Shown: positions 43,973 to 53,263 of the stretch, in pieces
Layout of the letters: every line of letters starts with the position of its first letter
Position numbering within the stretch: position 1 is the stretch's first letter
Source of the DNA: Gemmatimonadota bacterium
Lineage (GTDB): Bacteria; Gemmatimonadota; Gemmatimonadetes; Longimicrobiales; Gaopeijiaceae
DNA: 64,000 nt
Assembly (NCBI GenBank): GCA_028873845.1
Contig: JAPPNO010000104.1
Span: 1-64,000, forward strand
Direction: 5' to 3'
Notes under the pieces: generated by a model
The model's database searches: none
What the model was told of the DNA's origin: nothing
The model's input: the letters and a program-made list of their open reading frames with translations, nothing else
Translations under genes and position numbers: made by a program

Positions 43973-46900
43973 GTGGAAAGCGCATCCCGCCGCCGCATCC
44001 GACCACGGGGCATTCCGCTCCTCATCACGGTGGCTCTGCTCGCCCCGAGTCTCCCCCTGTCCGCCCAGAGCGCCTCCACCGGGGGACTGCGCGGCCGCGT
44101 CCTCGACCAGGACGGCGCACCCGTCGAGGCCGCGCTGATCACCCTCGTGCACACGCGGACCGGTGCGGCCAGCACGGCCCTGAGCGTCGCCGACGGACGG
44201 TACACCCTGCGCGGCCAGCGTCCCGGCGGCCCCTATACCGTCACCATCGCGCGCATCGGTTTCCGCGAGTTCGTGCGCGAGGACATCGAACTGCTCCTGG
44301 GCCGGTTCGTGGACCTGAACATCACCCTGGTGTCGGAGGCCATCGAAATCGAGGGACTGGTGGTCGAGGCCGACCCGGATCCGGTCTTCAACCCGGGCCG
44401 CATCGGCATCTCCACCCTGGTGACCTCCGACGTCCTCCGCGGACTCCCCACCCTGACGCGCAACTTCCTGGACTTCGCGGCGCTCTCACCCCTCGTGCGC
44501 ACCTCGGAGGAGGGCATTTCGGTCGCCGGCGCGAACTACCGCTTCAACACCCTGAACATCGATGGCGCGCTCAACCAGGACGTCTTCGGACTGTCGACCA
44601 ACAACATCGCGGGCGGGCGCGCCGGAGCCCGGGTCATTCCCCTGGAGGCGGTCGAGCAGTTCCAGGTGGAGGTCGCGCCCTTCGATATCCGGCAGTCGGG
44701 GTTCACCGGCGGCGCGCTGAACGCCGTAACCAGGTCCGGGACCAACCGGTTCGAGACCGCTGCCTTCGGGTTCCATCGCAACAGCGCGCTGGTCGGCCCA
44801 CTGCTGATCGACGATGTCTCGACCTCGCCCGATCTGTCCACGCTCCGTGCCGGGTTCACCGCCGGCGGGCCCATCCGCCGTGACCGCGCGCACTTCTTCG
44901 TCGCCGGCGAATGGGAACGCGTGCGCGAGCCGCCGACCGGCTTCCACGTGGGCGAGTCCGACCCGCTGCGTATGTCGCTCGTGCCCGACTCGGTGGCGCG
45001 CCTGCAGTCGCTGTTGCGGGAGCTGGGCGTCGATCCCGGTACCGCTTCCTCGTTCTCGCTCGAGAACCGGCTCGCCAACATCTTCGCCCGCTTCGACTGG
45101 AAGATCGGGGAGCGTCACGACGCCATGGCGCGCTACAGCTTCGCCGCGGCCGATGACGAAGCCGACCCCAACCGGCTTCCCGGCGCCGCCTACGAGCTGT
45201 CGTCGGGCGGGAGCGAGATCCGCTCGCGCAACCACTCGGCGGTGCTCAGGCTGGTGTCGTCGCTGGGAAGTCGGCTCTCGAACGAGTTCTCGGCGAACAT
45301 CCAGGTGCTGAGTGACGATGAAACCGCCCGGTCCACCTCCCCGCAGGTCGAGGTCACGGTGGACGGCAAGGTCGACGGGCTGCTGGTGACCCGGGACGTG
45401 CGCGCCGGCGCCGGCTTCTTCGCCCAGGACAACGCGCTCGACCAGCGGATCCTGCAGCTCTCCAACGACCTCAGTGTCGATCTGGGGGACCATCAGCTGC
45501 TCTTCGGCGCCTCGGGCACCTGGTTCCACTTCGACCGCCGCTTCGTGCCGGGGGTGCTCGGCAGCTACGAGTTCGACAGTCTCGAGGACCTCGCGCTGAA
45601 CCGGCCGGACCGATACGAGGTCACGATCCCGCTGACCGGCCAGGGAGCGGCCCCGAGCTTCGGCGTACGCGAGTTCGGGCTCTACGCCCAGGACGAGTGG
45701 GAGGCGCACGACCGCCTCACGCTGCGCGCCGGCGCCCGCTTCGATGTCCCGATCTTCACGGGACGGCCCGAACCGAACCCGCTGCTGGAGCAGGAATTCG
45801 GAGTCGACGCCTCGCTGCTTCCCGACAAGCGGCCCACCTATTCGGTGCGCGGCGGGATCAACTGGCGGCCGTTCGAGGGTTCGCAGCTGAGGGCGGGCGC
45901 GGGCATCTTCACCGGCCGGCCCGCCTTCTCCTGGCTGGCCAACGCATTCCAGAACAACGGGCTCGCGGTGACCACGCTCCTGTGCAGGGGCGACCAGGCG
46001 CCCGCCTTCGATCCCTCGAACGCGCCCACGGAGTGCGCCGGAGGACCCGACGTCGGCAAGTCGCCCCCCATCATCAACTACTTCGACCCCGAATTCCGCT
46101 TTCCGCAGGACCTGCGGACGATGATCGCCATCGATCAGCGGCTGCCCGGCGGCGTGGTGCTCTCGGCCAGCTGGATGAGCAATCTGGCCCTCAAGCAGAT
46201 CTTCATCACCAACGAGAACCTGTCGTCCTCGACCACGTGGGGTGCGCCCGGGGACGGATACACCTTGGGTTTCGGGTTCTGGACGCGGCATGTGTGGGGG
46301 ATTCCCGTCGAGGGACGGGAGGAGACGCTCTGGGTAGGCGGCCGCCTGAGCGAACTCTTCGGCCCGGTGCTGCGGATCGGCAATCGGGACGGCAACTACG
46401 CCTACGCCGCCACGGCCGAACTGCGCAAGGACTTCGGAAACGCCCTCGAGCTGCGGGCGGGCTACTCGCTGACGCGTTCGGCCGACCTCCAGGATCTCCT
46501 GTCCATCGATGTCACGTCGAACTACGCCACCACGCCCATCAACCACAATCCCAACGACCCGACATCCCAGCGGTCGCGGTTCGACCGCCCTCACAAGGTG
46601 GTGGCGAGTGCCCGGACCTCGATCCTGCCGCGCTTCGGCGGCACCGAGATCAGCGCAATGTATATCGGACAGTCGGGGGTCCCCTACTCCTATGTGTATG
46701 AAGGCGATGTGAATGGAGACGGCTTCAACGGACCGCGAGCAGCGAGGCTGGCCAACGACCTGATCTACATTCCGCGCTTTGCCAGCAAGCTTCCGACCAA
46801 CTTCGTGAGTCAGATTCTATGGGAGACCCTCCTCGAGGCGGAGGAGTGCCTGACGGAACAGAAGGGACGGATTCTGGCGCGCAACTCCTGCGCGACGCCC

Positions 46901-47227
46901 TGGTCGAACCGGCTCGACCTGCGCGTCTCGCAGACCGTCGAAGCGAGGGCCTTCAGGGCCGAAATGACCCTCGACATGCTCAACGTGCTCAACTTCCTGA
47001 ATTCGTCGTGGGGTGTGGTTCAGGTCGCCAACCCCGTGGTTCAGCTGTTCCGGGTGCGCAGGGAGGACGAGGTTCTGGGACTGGATCCGCTGGTGGCCCG
47101 GTACATGGGCGCGTTGCAACGGGATCCCGCGACCCGCCTGCCGCGCGCTTTGCGGCCCTTCGCGCCCGAAGTCCCGACATCCCAGTGGCGGGCACAGCTG
47201 GGAGTGAGGGTGTCGCTCGCGCGCTGA
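43973..47227 (+). CDS. Large TonB-dependent receptor (Oar-like)
   Basis: Outer-membrane TonB-dependent transporter of the large, Oar/RagA-like type, 1084 residues. The order is signal peptide (cleavage near PLSAQS), carboxypeptidase-regulatory-like domain (GGLRGRVLDQDGAPVEAALITL..., about 33-118), plug domain (about 135-250, with IPLEAVEQFQVEVAPFDIRQSGFTGGALNAVTRSGTN), then a long barrel. The C-terminus (QLGVRVSLAR) does not end in an aromatic. Oar-like proteins handle large substrates such as peptides or proteins, which would fit the several exported proteases in this window. GTG at 43973 is supported by AGGGAGGGG just upstream. It stands alone, with a 221-nt leader region that contains no gene. 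Confidence 0.9.
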   Translation: MESASRRRIRPRGIPLLITVALLAPSLPLSAQSASTGGLRGRVLDQDGAPVEAALITLVHTRTGAASTALSVADGRYTLRGQRPGGPYTVTIARIGFREFVREDIELLLGRFVDLNITLVSEAIEIEGLVVEADPDPVFNPGRIGISTLVTSDVLRGLPTLTRNFLDFAALSPLVRTSEEGISVAGANYRFNTLNIDGALNQDVFGLSTNNIAGGRAGARVIPLEAVEQFQVEVAPFDIRQSGFTGGALNAVTRSGTNRFETAAFGFHRNSALVGPLLIDDVSTSPDLSTLRAGFTAGGPIRRDRAHFFVAGEWERVREPPTGFHVGESDPLRMSLVPDSVARLQSLLRELGVDPGTASSFSLENRLANIFARFDWKIGERHDAMARYSFAAADDEADPNRLPGAAYELSSGGSEIRSRNHSAVLRLVSSLGSRLSNEFSANIQVLSDDETARSTSPQVEVTVDGKVDGLLVTRDVRAGAGFFAQDNALDQRILQLSNDLSVDLGDHQLLFGASGTWFHFDRRFVPGVLGSYEFDSLEDLALNRPDRYEVTIPLTGQGAAPSFGVREFGLYAQDEWEAHDRLTLRAGARFDVPIFTGRPEPNPLLEQEFGVDASLLPDKRPTYSVRGGINWRPFEGSQLRAGAGIFTGRPAFSWLANAFQNNGLAVTTLLCRGDQAPAFDPSNAPTECAGGPDVGKSPPIINYFDPEFRFPQDLRTMIAIDQRLPGGVVLSASWMSNLALKQIFITNENLSSSTTWGAPGDGYTLGFGFWTRHVWGIPVEGREETLWVGGRLSELFGPVLRIGNRDGNYAYAATAELRKDFGNALELRAGYSLTRSADLQDLLSIDVTSNYATTPINHNPNDPTSQRSRFDRPHKVVASARTSILPRFGGTEISAMYIGQSGVPYSYVYEGDVNGDGFNGPRAARLANDLIYIPRFASKLPTNFVSQILWETLLEAEECLTEQKGRILARNSCATPWSNRLDLRVSQTVEARAFRAEMTLDMLNVLNFLNSSWGVVQVANPVVQLFRVRREDEVLGLDPLVARYMGALQRDPATRLPRALRPFAPEVPTSQWRAQLGVRVSLAR

Positions 47228-47273
47228 GGCGGCTTGCGGCTTCCGGCGTTCGCGACGCCCGGCTCGAGGACCT

Positions 47274-48233
47274 CTACGAGTCCCCCACGATCTCGTCCAT
47301 CCACGCCTCGATCGCCCGCTGGTAGTAGCCGGGATCGAAGAGTACCCACTCGCCCAGGTCTTCCGGCACCTGAAACCGCGAAGCGGCCTCCTCCGCGGTC
47401 ATTCCCAGCCGCCACACCTCGCGCGCGTACTCTCCCACCACGTCGATCATGGCGATGTAGCGCGCCACGTCGTCGACGTCGGCCAGGGGACCGTGCCCCG
47501 GCACGAAGACCTCCGTCCGCAGCGCGTGCAGCGCGTACACGGACCGTGCCAGGCGAGTGGGCTCCGCGTCCATGTAGTTGGGGAACATCGCGTTCCAGAC
47601 CAGGTCCCCGCACCACACCGGCCCCTCCCCCCCGTCCACCTCCACCGTCACGTCGCTGGCGGTGTGTCCGCCGCGCGGCACGACCGTCGCCACCCGGCCG
47701 CCCAGGTCGATCCCGGTCTCCGCGTCACCGGCCAGGATCACCGCGTCGGCCCACGCCGCCTTCAGCTCCTCGTCGGCGCGGGAATCCAGCACGAGGTCCC
47801 GCGTCGCCTCGGTGGCATGGAGCGAGTGCGGCGTGCCGTCGCCGCGTGCGAACGCCCCCGCCCCCGCCGCATGGTCCCTGTGGTAGTGGGTCACGACCAC
47901 GTGGGTGGGCCACCCGCCCGTGAGCTCGAGGGCCTGCTCGCAGACCCAGGCCGCGCCCTCCGGCGACGCGAAGGCCTCCACCACCAGCGTCGCCGTCCGT
48001 CCCATGATGATGCCCCCGTTGCACACCGTCGTGTAGTCCCCGTCCAGGGGCGTCGATACGATCGCGAACATCCCGAGTCCCAGGTCCTCGATGCGGGCGA
48101 ACGGTTCCTGGGCCACGATCCGCCGGCGCGGGGTGCGCCAGCGCCCCAGCGCCGCGGGTGGCAGCAACGGTCCCGCTGCCGCCAGGTACCCCGCGCAACC
48201 CGCCGAGGCCGCAAGAAAGCGGCGGCGGCTCAT
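47274..48233 (-). CDS. Tat-exported metallo-beta-lactamase-fold hydrolase
   Basis: Periplasmic metallo-hydrolase. The ATG at 48233 follows a strong GGAGGGAGG and gives an N-terminus MSRRRFLAAS, a classic twin-arginine signal. The body has the metal motif THYHRDHAAG (H116, H118, D120, H121), the GGHTASDV histidine, the acidic residue in WCGDLVW and the final GHG histidine, so a two-zinc site looks complete. It is 319 residues. Resemblance is to the glyoxalase II/quinoprotein-relay (SoxH-like) class rather than to true class B lactamases. It lies 79 nt downstream of the MATE-like transporter on the same strand. Substrate unknown. Confidence 0.88.
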   Translation of the reverse strand: MSRRRFLAASAGCAGYLAAAGPLLPPAALGRWRTPRRRIVAQEPFARIEDLGLGMFAIVSTPLDGDYTTVCNGGIIMGRTATLVVEAFASPEGAAWVCEQALELTGGWPTHVVVTHYHRDHAAGAGAFARGDGTPHSLHATEATRDLVLDSRADEELKAAWADAVILAGDAETGIDLGGRVATVVPRGGHTASDVTVEVDGGEGPVWCGDLVWNAMFPNYMDAEPTRLARSVYALHALRTEVFVPGHGPLADVDDVARYIAMIDVVGEYAREVWRLGMTAEEAASRFQVPEDLGEWVLFDPGYYQRAIEAWMDEIVGDS

Positions 48234-48312
48234 CTCGCGACCTCCCTCCGCCGGCCCTTTCGCACACGCTCCCGAACCACCGCCGGGGACGGCCCCATCG
48301 CCGGCCGGCCGC

Positions 48313-49644
48313 TCAACCGCCACGCTTCTCTCTCCGCAGTCGTGCAATCTCGCCACGTGCTTCCAGGTAGAGGTTCGACAGGAGGCGCCCGCCCAGAAAC
48401 GCGATCGTCGCGGCCGTGACGCCCACGAGGTCCAGACCCCAGCCCGCCACCGCGAAGATGAGCCCGATCGCCGCGACTTCCAGCATCGTCGCCACGGTCA
48501 GGGGCTTGGTCCGGTGCCTGAGCACGTTAACCGCGCGCTGGTAGGACAGCCAGACCGAGAGCGCGGGCAGGGGCACGAGCAGAATGAGCGGTACCCAGGC
48601 GTAGGCGGCCAAATCGGGGGCCAGTCCGGATACGGTCTCGAACCAGAGGCGGAAGAAGGGATCGAAGGCGAAGACGGCCAGCCCGAGCGAGCACGCCAGC
48701 GCCAGGCCGGCCGCGAACCGTCCCACCACGCGGCGATGCTCCAGATCGTCTCCCAGCAGGGCGATGGCCGCCTCCTGGTAGCTTAGCCCGACGGCCCGGA
48801 AGACGAAGGACAGGGACCCGATCACCGGGTAGACGGCCAGCGACTCCAGGGGCGCCGGGGCCCGGCCCATGAAGAAGGTCAGCATGGGGTGCGTCGCGAG
48901 TCCGATCACCGAGGTGAGGGCGAGGGGATAGTAGAAGGTGACGATCCCCCGGTAGGTGAGCGTCCCGGCACCGGACGGCGCAGGGGCGCGGATGGCCAGC
49001 GTGCGCCGAATCGCGGCCGCCCCCATCCACCGCGCAGCGACCGCTTCGACCAGCACGCCGACAACGAGGGCGGCCGAGCCCAGCCACGCCCCCGGAAGAT
49101 CGAAGAAGCGGAAGAGCACGACCGCCGTGCCGGCCATCGCGCCGAGGCGGCACAGCGTCCCGGCCGCGACCCGCCGCGTGGCGCCCGCCTGGATCATGAC
49201 GCCGTGCACGAACCGCCGGTACCCGATCGCGGCGGTCCATGGGACGAAGAACCAGAGCGCGCCGTAGGTCAGCCGGACGACGTCGGCGGGCAGGGCCAGC
49301 AGTCCGCCGACCAGCGCGTCGAACACCGGCGGGATCAGGAGTATGCAAAGCGGCAGCGTGGACAGCGCGTTCAGCCCGTGCGTGAAGATCCGCAGCCGGC
49401 GGTAGCTGTCGCGGTCGCGCACCAGCGCCGTGGCCGCGCTCATCAGCATCATGACCGGAGCTTCCACGAGGATCGCGATCGAGAAGGCGATGCCGTAGGC
49501 CGCCAGGTTGATCTTGGGATCGGGGAGACGCGCGATCAGCGCCGCCAGCACCGGCCCCTCCAGCGACATCATGATCCAGGTCGCGGCGAGCGGGGACCAG
49601 AATCGCGTGATATGCCCGGCGGTGGGTGCCGGGGCGACATTCAT
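48313..49644 (-). CDS. MATE/MOP-superfamily transporter, ANKH-like
   Basis: Inner-membrane protein with about 12 helices (443 residues) of the MOP exporter superfamily. The pattern is unlike NorM-type MATE pumps. Elements such as NLAAYGIAFSIAILVEAPV, followed by a loop with RDRDSYRRLRIF, and the later VPLILLVPLPALSVWLSYQRAVNVLR recall the ANKH (progressive ankylosis) group, which in animals exports pyrophosphate, citrate or nucleotides. This assignment rests on my memory of those motifs and is only suggestive. It may form an operon with the downstream Tat-exported hydrolase, which would put a transporter and an extracytoplasmic hydrolase together. Confidence 0.75.
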   Translation of the reverse strand: MNVAPAPTAGHITRFWSPLAATWIMMSLEGPVLAALIARLPDPKINLAAYGIAFSIAILVEAPVMMLMSAATALVRDRDSYRRLRIFTHGLNALSTLPLCILLIPPVFDALVGGLLALPADVVRLTYGALWFFVPWTAAIGYRRFVHGVMIQAGATRRVAAGTLCRLGAMAGTAVVLFRFFDLPGAWLGSAALVVGVLVEAVAARWMGAAAIRRTLAIRAPAPSGAGTLTYRGIVTFYYPLALTSVIGLATHPMLTFFMGRAPAPLESLAVYPVIGSLSFVFRAVGLSYQEAAIALLGDDLEHRRVVGRFAAGLALACSLGLAVFAFDPFFRLWFETVSGLAPDLAAYAWVPLILLVPLPALSVWLSYQRAVNVLRHRTKPLTVATMLEVAAIGLIFAVAGWGLDLVGVTAATIAFLGGRLLSNLYLEARGEIARLRREKRGG

Positions 49645-49879
49645 GAGCGGGTGTTTCCGGTTGGAGGGGGATGAAACGCGACTGCTACGATAACCACGGC
49701 CACAACGCCCCTGAACCCCGTTGGCGCATGCTTGGGAAATCTTTCACATGGGCGAAGAGTCTTCAGCGGCGCGCACCCATGGCGGCCCCGCACGATTGCA
49801 AGGACGGTCCCGCCCGCCTATGCTTCAGAAAGTCCCTGCAAGCAAGCCCGAAGCGCCAGGACCGCCAAGGAGGAAGAAG

Positions 49880-50581
49880 ATGAAGACCCTGCTCCGCTCG
49901 ACCGTGCCCGCCGTCGTCGCCTTGGCCTGTGCCCTGCCGGCACCCCGGCCGCTCGAGGCCCAGGTCCCGGAACCGACCGAGAAGTTTGCCAGCCAGTGGC
50001 AGGTGCTGATCCGCCCCCGAGGCGGATTCCTCGCGCCCAAGTGGCAGTACGCGGCGGATCGATCGTTGCCCAAGCGGCCCATGGCGGGGATCGAGGTGCT
50101 CATGCGCCCAGCCTTCTCCTGGTACGGCGGGCGCCTTCTCCTGGAGCGAACCACCCAGTGGCTGAGTGCGGACCTGTGGTCCTGGCCCCCGGACCAGGAG
50201 ATGGAGGCCTACCAATCCGTCATCGCGGACTTCATCTACTATCCGACCTGGACCCTGGAGATGTTGCCGTATGTCTTCATGGGCGGCGGGTTCAAGACCT
50301 ATGCCACCGAGGACTCCGACATCATCGTCTTCCCGCTTCCCTTCTTTGCGGGCGAACGGAGGGCGGCCCTGCACGCCGGCGTGGGGTTCGAGGTTCCGGT
50401 GCGGAAGTTCCTCGTATCCCTGGAAATCGGCGACTACTACGGGGAGATCATGAACTTCGGCAGGGTGCACGACCTTCACATGAGCATGGTCGTCGGGTAC
50501 ACGGGATTCGGCGAGTTCTTCGACAGGCTCTTCCAGGATCGGTCCGAAGAGCTCATGCCGCCCGAGGAGGATCGGCGGTAG
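49880..50581 (+). CDS. Exported outer-membrane-like protein of unknown function
   Basis: Function not recognised. The start is firm: AAGGAGGAAGAAG immediately precedes ATG. The 233 residues begin with a signal peptide (cleavage near LEAQV). The mature chain is aromatic and strand-rich: WQVLIRPRGGFLAPKWQYAAD, FSWYGGRLLLERTTQW, LPYVFMGGGFKTY, ALHAGVGFEVPV, LVSLEIGDYYGEI. This looks like a small beta-barrel of the OmpA/PagL-like size. It ends in an acidic tail (PPEEDRR) rather than the aromatic terminus of classical porins. The GNAT gene begins about 60 nt later on the same strand. The 235-nt upstream gap has no gene. Confidence 0.7.
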   Translation: MKTLLRSTVPAVVALACALPAPRPLEAQVPEPTEKFASQWQVLIRPRGGFLAPKWQYAADRSLPKRPMAGIEVLMRPAFSWYGGRLLLERTTQWLSADLWSWPPDQEMEAYQSVIADFIYYPTWTLEMLPYVFMGGGFKTYATEDSDIIVFPLPFFAGERRAALHAGVGFEVPVRKFLVSLEIGDYYGEIMNFGRVHDLHMSMVVGYTGFGEFFDRLFQDRSEELMPPEEDRR

Positions 50582-50643
50582 GCCGCTCTTTCCGTGGCGC
50601 GGGCGCGGAGGACGGCGGCCCGCGGACAGTCGCAAGGTTCCGG

Positions 50644-51480
50644 CTGAAGGTCATACGCCACGACGGGCCCCGCGCCTTCCTGCAGCGCGCGGAGCCGTGG
50701 CTGCTCGAGCGCGAGGCCGAGAACAACCTCGTCCTGGGTCTTGCCGACTCTCTCGCCCGCGGCGCGGAGGACTACGAATCGCCCCTCTACTTCGCGACCG
50801 TCGAGGGCGGGAGCGAAGTCCGGGGGTGCGCCTTTCGCACACCGCCGTACAAGCTTGGACTCACCCGCATGCCTGTCGAGGCGGCGTCTCTCGTGGCGAC
50901 CGATGTGGCCGGGGTCTACGGCTCGCTCCCCGCGGTGCTTGGGCCGGCGGATGTAGCGCGAGCGGTGGGGGACGCCTGGGCCGCGCTCAAGGGGGTGCGG
51001 GCCGTGGACGGCATGCGACAGCGCGTCCACAGCCTCGACCGGGTGCGTTTCCCGGTGCGGGGGGCTGCGGGAAGGATGCGCCTCGCCGGCGAAGGTGACC
51101 TCGCCCTGGCCGGGTCCTGGATCCGGTCGTTCGTCAGGACCACCGGTCTCGCCGGCGTGCGCGACCCCGAAACACGTGCCCGGCAGCTCGTGGCGGCGCG
51201 GTTCCTGGCCCTGTGGGAGAACCGTGTGCCCGTGTCCATGGCGGCCTTTCCCGCGCGCACCCGCAACACCGTGCGCGTCGGCTACGTGTACACCCCGGAC
51301 GAACACCGCCGCCGTGGCTACGCCACCGCCCTGGTCGCGCAGGTGAGCCGTCACATCCTCGACTCGGGGTTCCGCCGGTGCATCCTCTACACAGACCTCG
51401 CGAACCCGACCTCCAACCGCATCTACCACGCGATCGGATACCGGCCGGTCCAGGATGTGATGGACGTGAACTTTGCGTGA
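50644..51480 (+). CDS. GNAT-family N-acetyltransferase
   Basis: Acetyl-CoA-dependent acyltransferase (about 278 residues) of the two-part GNAT type. The N-terminal half is a degenerate GNAT-like domain. The C-terminal half has motif A, RVGYVYTPDEHRRRGYATALV, with the acetyl-CoA-binding R-x-x-G-x-A loop, then the YTDLANPTSNRIYHAIGY strand-helix (motif B), which is usual in such acetyltransferases. The start is not certain: there is no ATG, GTG or TTG close to the domain, so CTG at 50644 is the nearest codon that fits (AAGG upstream). Substrate unknown; relatives acetylate amines, amino acids or ribosomal proteins. The next gene is threonine aldolase. Confidence 0.82.
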   Translation: MKVIRHDGPRAFLQRAEPWLLEREAENNLVLGLADSLARGAEDYESPLYFATVEGGSEVRGCAFRTPPYKLGLTRMPVEAASLVATDVAGVYGSLPAVLGPADVARAVGDAWAALKGVRAVDGMRQRVHSLDRVRFPVRGAAGRMRLAGEGDLALAGSWIRSFVRTTGLAGVRDPETRARQLVAARFLALWENRVPVSMAAFPARTRNTVRVGYVYTPDEHRRRGYATALVAQVSRHILDSGFRRCILYTDLANPTSNRIYHAIGYRPVQDVMDVNFA

Positions 51481-51586
51481 CCGCGGGTTCAGGGGGATGC
51501 GATCGCCGCGCCGTGCCGCCGGGCCGCGCGGTGTCGCCGGGCCTCGCCGCCTTGATCGTCGCGGTGCTCGCCGATAGGGTAGCCGC

Positions 51587-52675
51587 ATGATCGATCTGCG
51601 CAGCGACACCGTCACGCGACCGAGCCCGGCCATGCGCGAGGCCATGGCGAAAGCGGACGTGGGCGACGATGTCTACGGGGATGACCCCACCGTCAAGCGG
51701 CTCGAGGCGCGCGTCGCCGAACTGCTGGGCAAGGAGGACGCGGTCTACATGCCCACCGGTTCGATGACCAACCAGGTGGCGATCCGCTCCCACACCGAGT
51801 CCGGCGACCTGGTGCTCATGGATGCGGCCTCGCACGTGGTGCGCTCGGAGGGCGGGGGACCCGCGGCGCTCTCGGGCGTGACCGCGCAGCGGATCGCCGG
51901 GGACCGGGGCATCTTCACGGCGGCCCAGGTCGAGGATGCGCTGGGCACGCCCCACGCGGGGTCTCCCACGACCCTTGCGCCGCCCGCCACGCTGCTATGC
52001 GTGGAGAACACCCACAACGGCGGCGGCGGCAGCATCTGGCCGCTGGAGACCCTGGATGCGGTGGTCGCCGCCGGACGACGGGCCGGACTGCGATGCCACC
52101 TCGACGGTGCCCGCGTCTGGAACGCGTCGGCGGCCACGGGCGTGGCCCCGGCCCGCTACGCGCGCGACTTCGACAGCGTGTCGGTGTGCTTCTCCAAGGC
52201 GCTGGGTGCGCCGGTGGGGTCGGCACTGTGCGGGTCGACCGCCTTCGTGCGGCGGGCGCGCCGCTTCAAGCAGCTCTTCGGGGGCGGGTTCCGGCAGGCG
52301 GGGGTCATCGCGGCGGGGGCCCTCCATGCGCTCGAACACCACCGCGACGGGCTGGCGCACGATCACGCGAAGGCGGGCTTCCTCGCCGATGTGCTGGTGT
52401 CCATTCCGGGGGTGGAACTCGCGAGGGAGCATGTCGAGACGAACATCCTGCGCTTCAGGGTGCCGGGCCGGGCGGGGGACTTCGTGGACGCGTGCCTGGA
52501 GGAGGGCGTGGCCATGCTGGTGGCGGGGCGGCGCGATGTACGGGCCGTGATGCACCGCGATGTGTCGGTGGCCGATGTGGAGAGGGCGGGGGAGGTGGTG
52601 CAGGGGGTGTTGGAAGCGCGCGCCGGGCAACGGATCGTGCTTGCTACTCGCGGGGAGGCCACGAAGGGACTTTGA
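51587..52675 (+). CDS. ltaE: Low-specificity L-threonine aldolase
   Basis: PLP enzyme that cleaves L-threonine/allo-threonine to glycine and acetaldehyde. The 362-residue protein begins at once with the family start MIDLRSDTVTRPSPAMREAM, then DVYGDDPT, the HLDGAR segment with the PLP-pairing Asp (171-176), and the Schiff-base lysine K204 in CFSKALGAPVG. Only the last 30 residues differ in length from the ~340 norm. It is convergent with the small gene at 52772; the AT-rich element copy B lies between their 3' ends. Confidence 0.92.
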   Translation: MIDLRSDTVTRPSPAMREAMAKADVGDDVYGDDPTVKRLEARVAELLGKEDAVYMPTGSMTNQVAIRSHTESGDLVLMDAASHVVRSEGGGPAALSGVTAQRIAGDRGIFTAAQVEDALGTPHAGSPTTLAPPATLLCVENTHNGGGGSIWPLETLDAVVAAGRRAGLRCHLDGARVWNASAATGVAPARYARDFDSVSVCFSKALGAPVGSALCGSTAFVRRARRFKQLFGGGFRQAGVIAAGALHALEHHRDGLAHDHAKAGFLADVLVSIPGVELAREHVETNILRFRVPGRAGDFVDACLEEGVAMLVAGRRDVRAVMHRDVSVADVERAGEVVQGVLEARAGQRIVLATRGEATKGL

Positions 52676-52690
52676 CCCCGTGGCGCTACA

Positions 52691-52740
52691 TTAAATGTCA
52701 ACTGTGATTGACGTTTTGTAAACTCTAATATACATATCTG
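52691..52740 (+). repeat. Copy B of the dispersed AT-rich element
   Basis: The clearest copy: an imperfect inverted repeat GTCAACTGTGATTGAC (52697-52712), overlapping TTGACG, a 17-nt spacer and TACATA (52731-52736). It lies between two convergent genes, where a promoter would not be expected; the next plus-strand gene begins about 520 nt away. Confidence 0.55.
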
Positions 52741-52771
52741 GACAGCCCATCCATTCCGGACCGCGTCAATT

Positions 52772-53203
52772 TCAACCCTCCCCGATCTCTTCGAGCAATC
52801 CCTCGATCTCCGCGATGCGCACGCGCGCCTCCGGGAACCCCGTCAGAAACGCGCCCCCCGGGCCCACCAGGTCGAAGAGCGTGGCCGCCTTGGCCAGCGA
52901 CGACCTGGCCGCTGCGGATTCCCCGCTCTGCAGCCGGTGGACCCCGTCGGTCATGAGCGCCTCGGCCAACACCCAGCAGCGGGCGGGCTCCACCTCGCCC
53001 GTGGGCGCCACCATGGCCGGTAGCGCCTCGGCCGAGGCCGCGCGCGCAAGCTCGATGTCCATCCCGGCGCTGCTGGCCGCCCGGCGCAGCGTGTCCTCCA
53101 CCTCACCGGCGGGTGCCTTCCCCCCGAAGATGGCCTTGCGGAGCGCGATCAGGGCCGCGCCCAGCTCCTCGATCATGCGCAGGATGTAGTCTCGCTGGAC
53201 CAT
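52772..53203 (-). CDS. Small helical protein, DUF6483-like
   Basis: Cytosolic, mostly helical protein of 143 residues without assigned function. It begins MVQRDYILRMIEELGAAL, a start seen in the DUF6483 group (I recall the form QQDYLMRQIEQL), and continues as Ala/Glu/Leu-rich helices resembling TPR-type packing: a helical hairpin around CWVLAEALMTDGVHRLQSG, then SSLAKAATLFDLVG. No catalytic residues stand out. It is divergent from the DoxX-like gene, with a 60-nt gap, and convergent with threonine aldolase. Function not inferable. Confidence 0.72.
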   Translation of the reverse strand: MVQRDYILRMIEELGAALIALRKAIFGGKAPAGEVEDTLRRAASSAGMDIELARAASAEALPAMVAPTGEVEPARCWVLAEALMTDGVHRLQSGESAAARSSLAKAATLFDLVGPGGAFLTGFPEARVRIAEIEGLLEEIGEG

Positions 53204-53263
53204 GTCGCCGTCAGCCTTCTCTCATTGTGCCGCGGAACCGCGTGAGCAATGTTGTCCCGCGAA

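Noticed and set aside
44486-46594. 702-residue minus-strand open frame
   Set aside because: Antisense shadow of the Oar-like receptor; no domain or start signal is visible.
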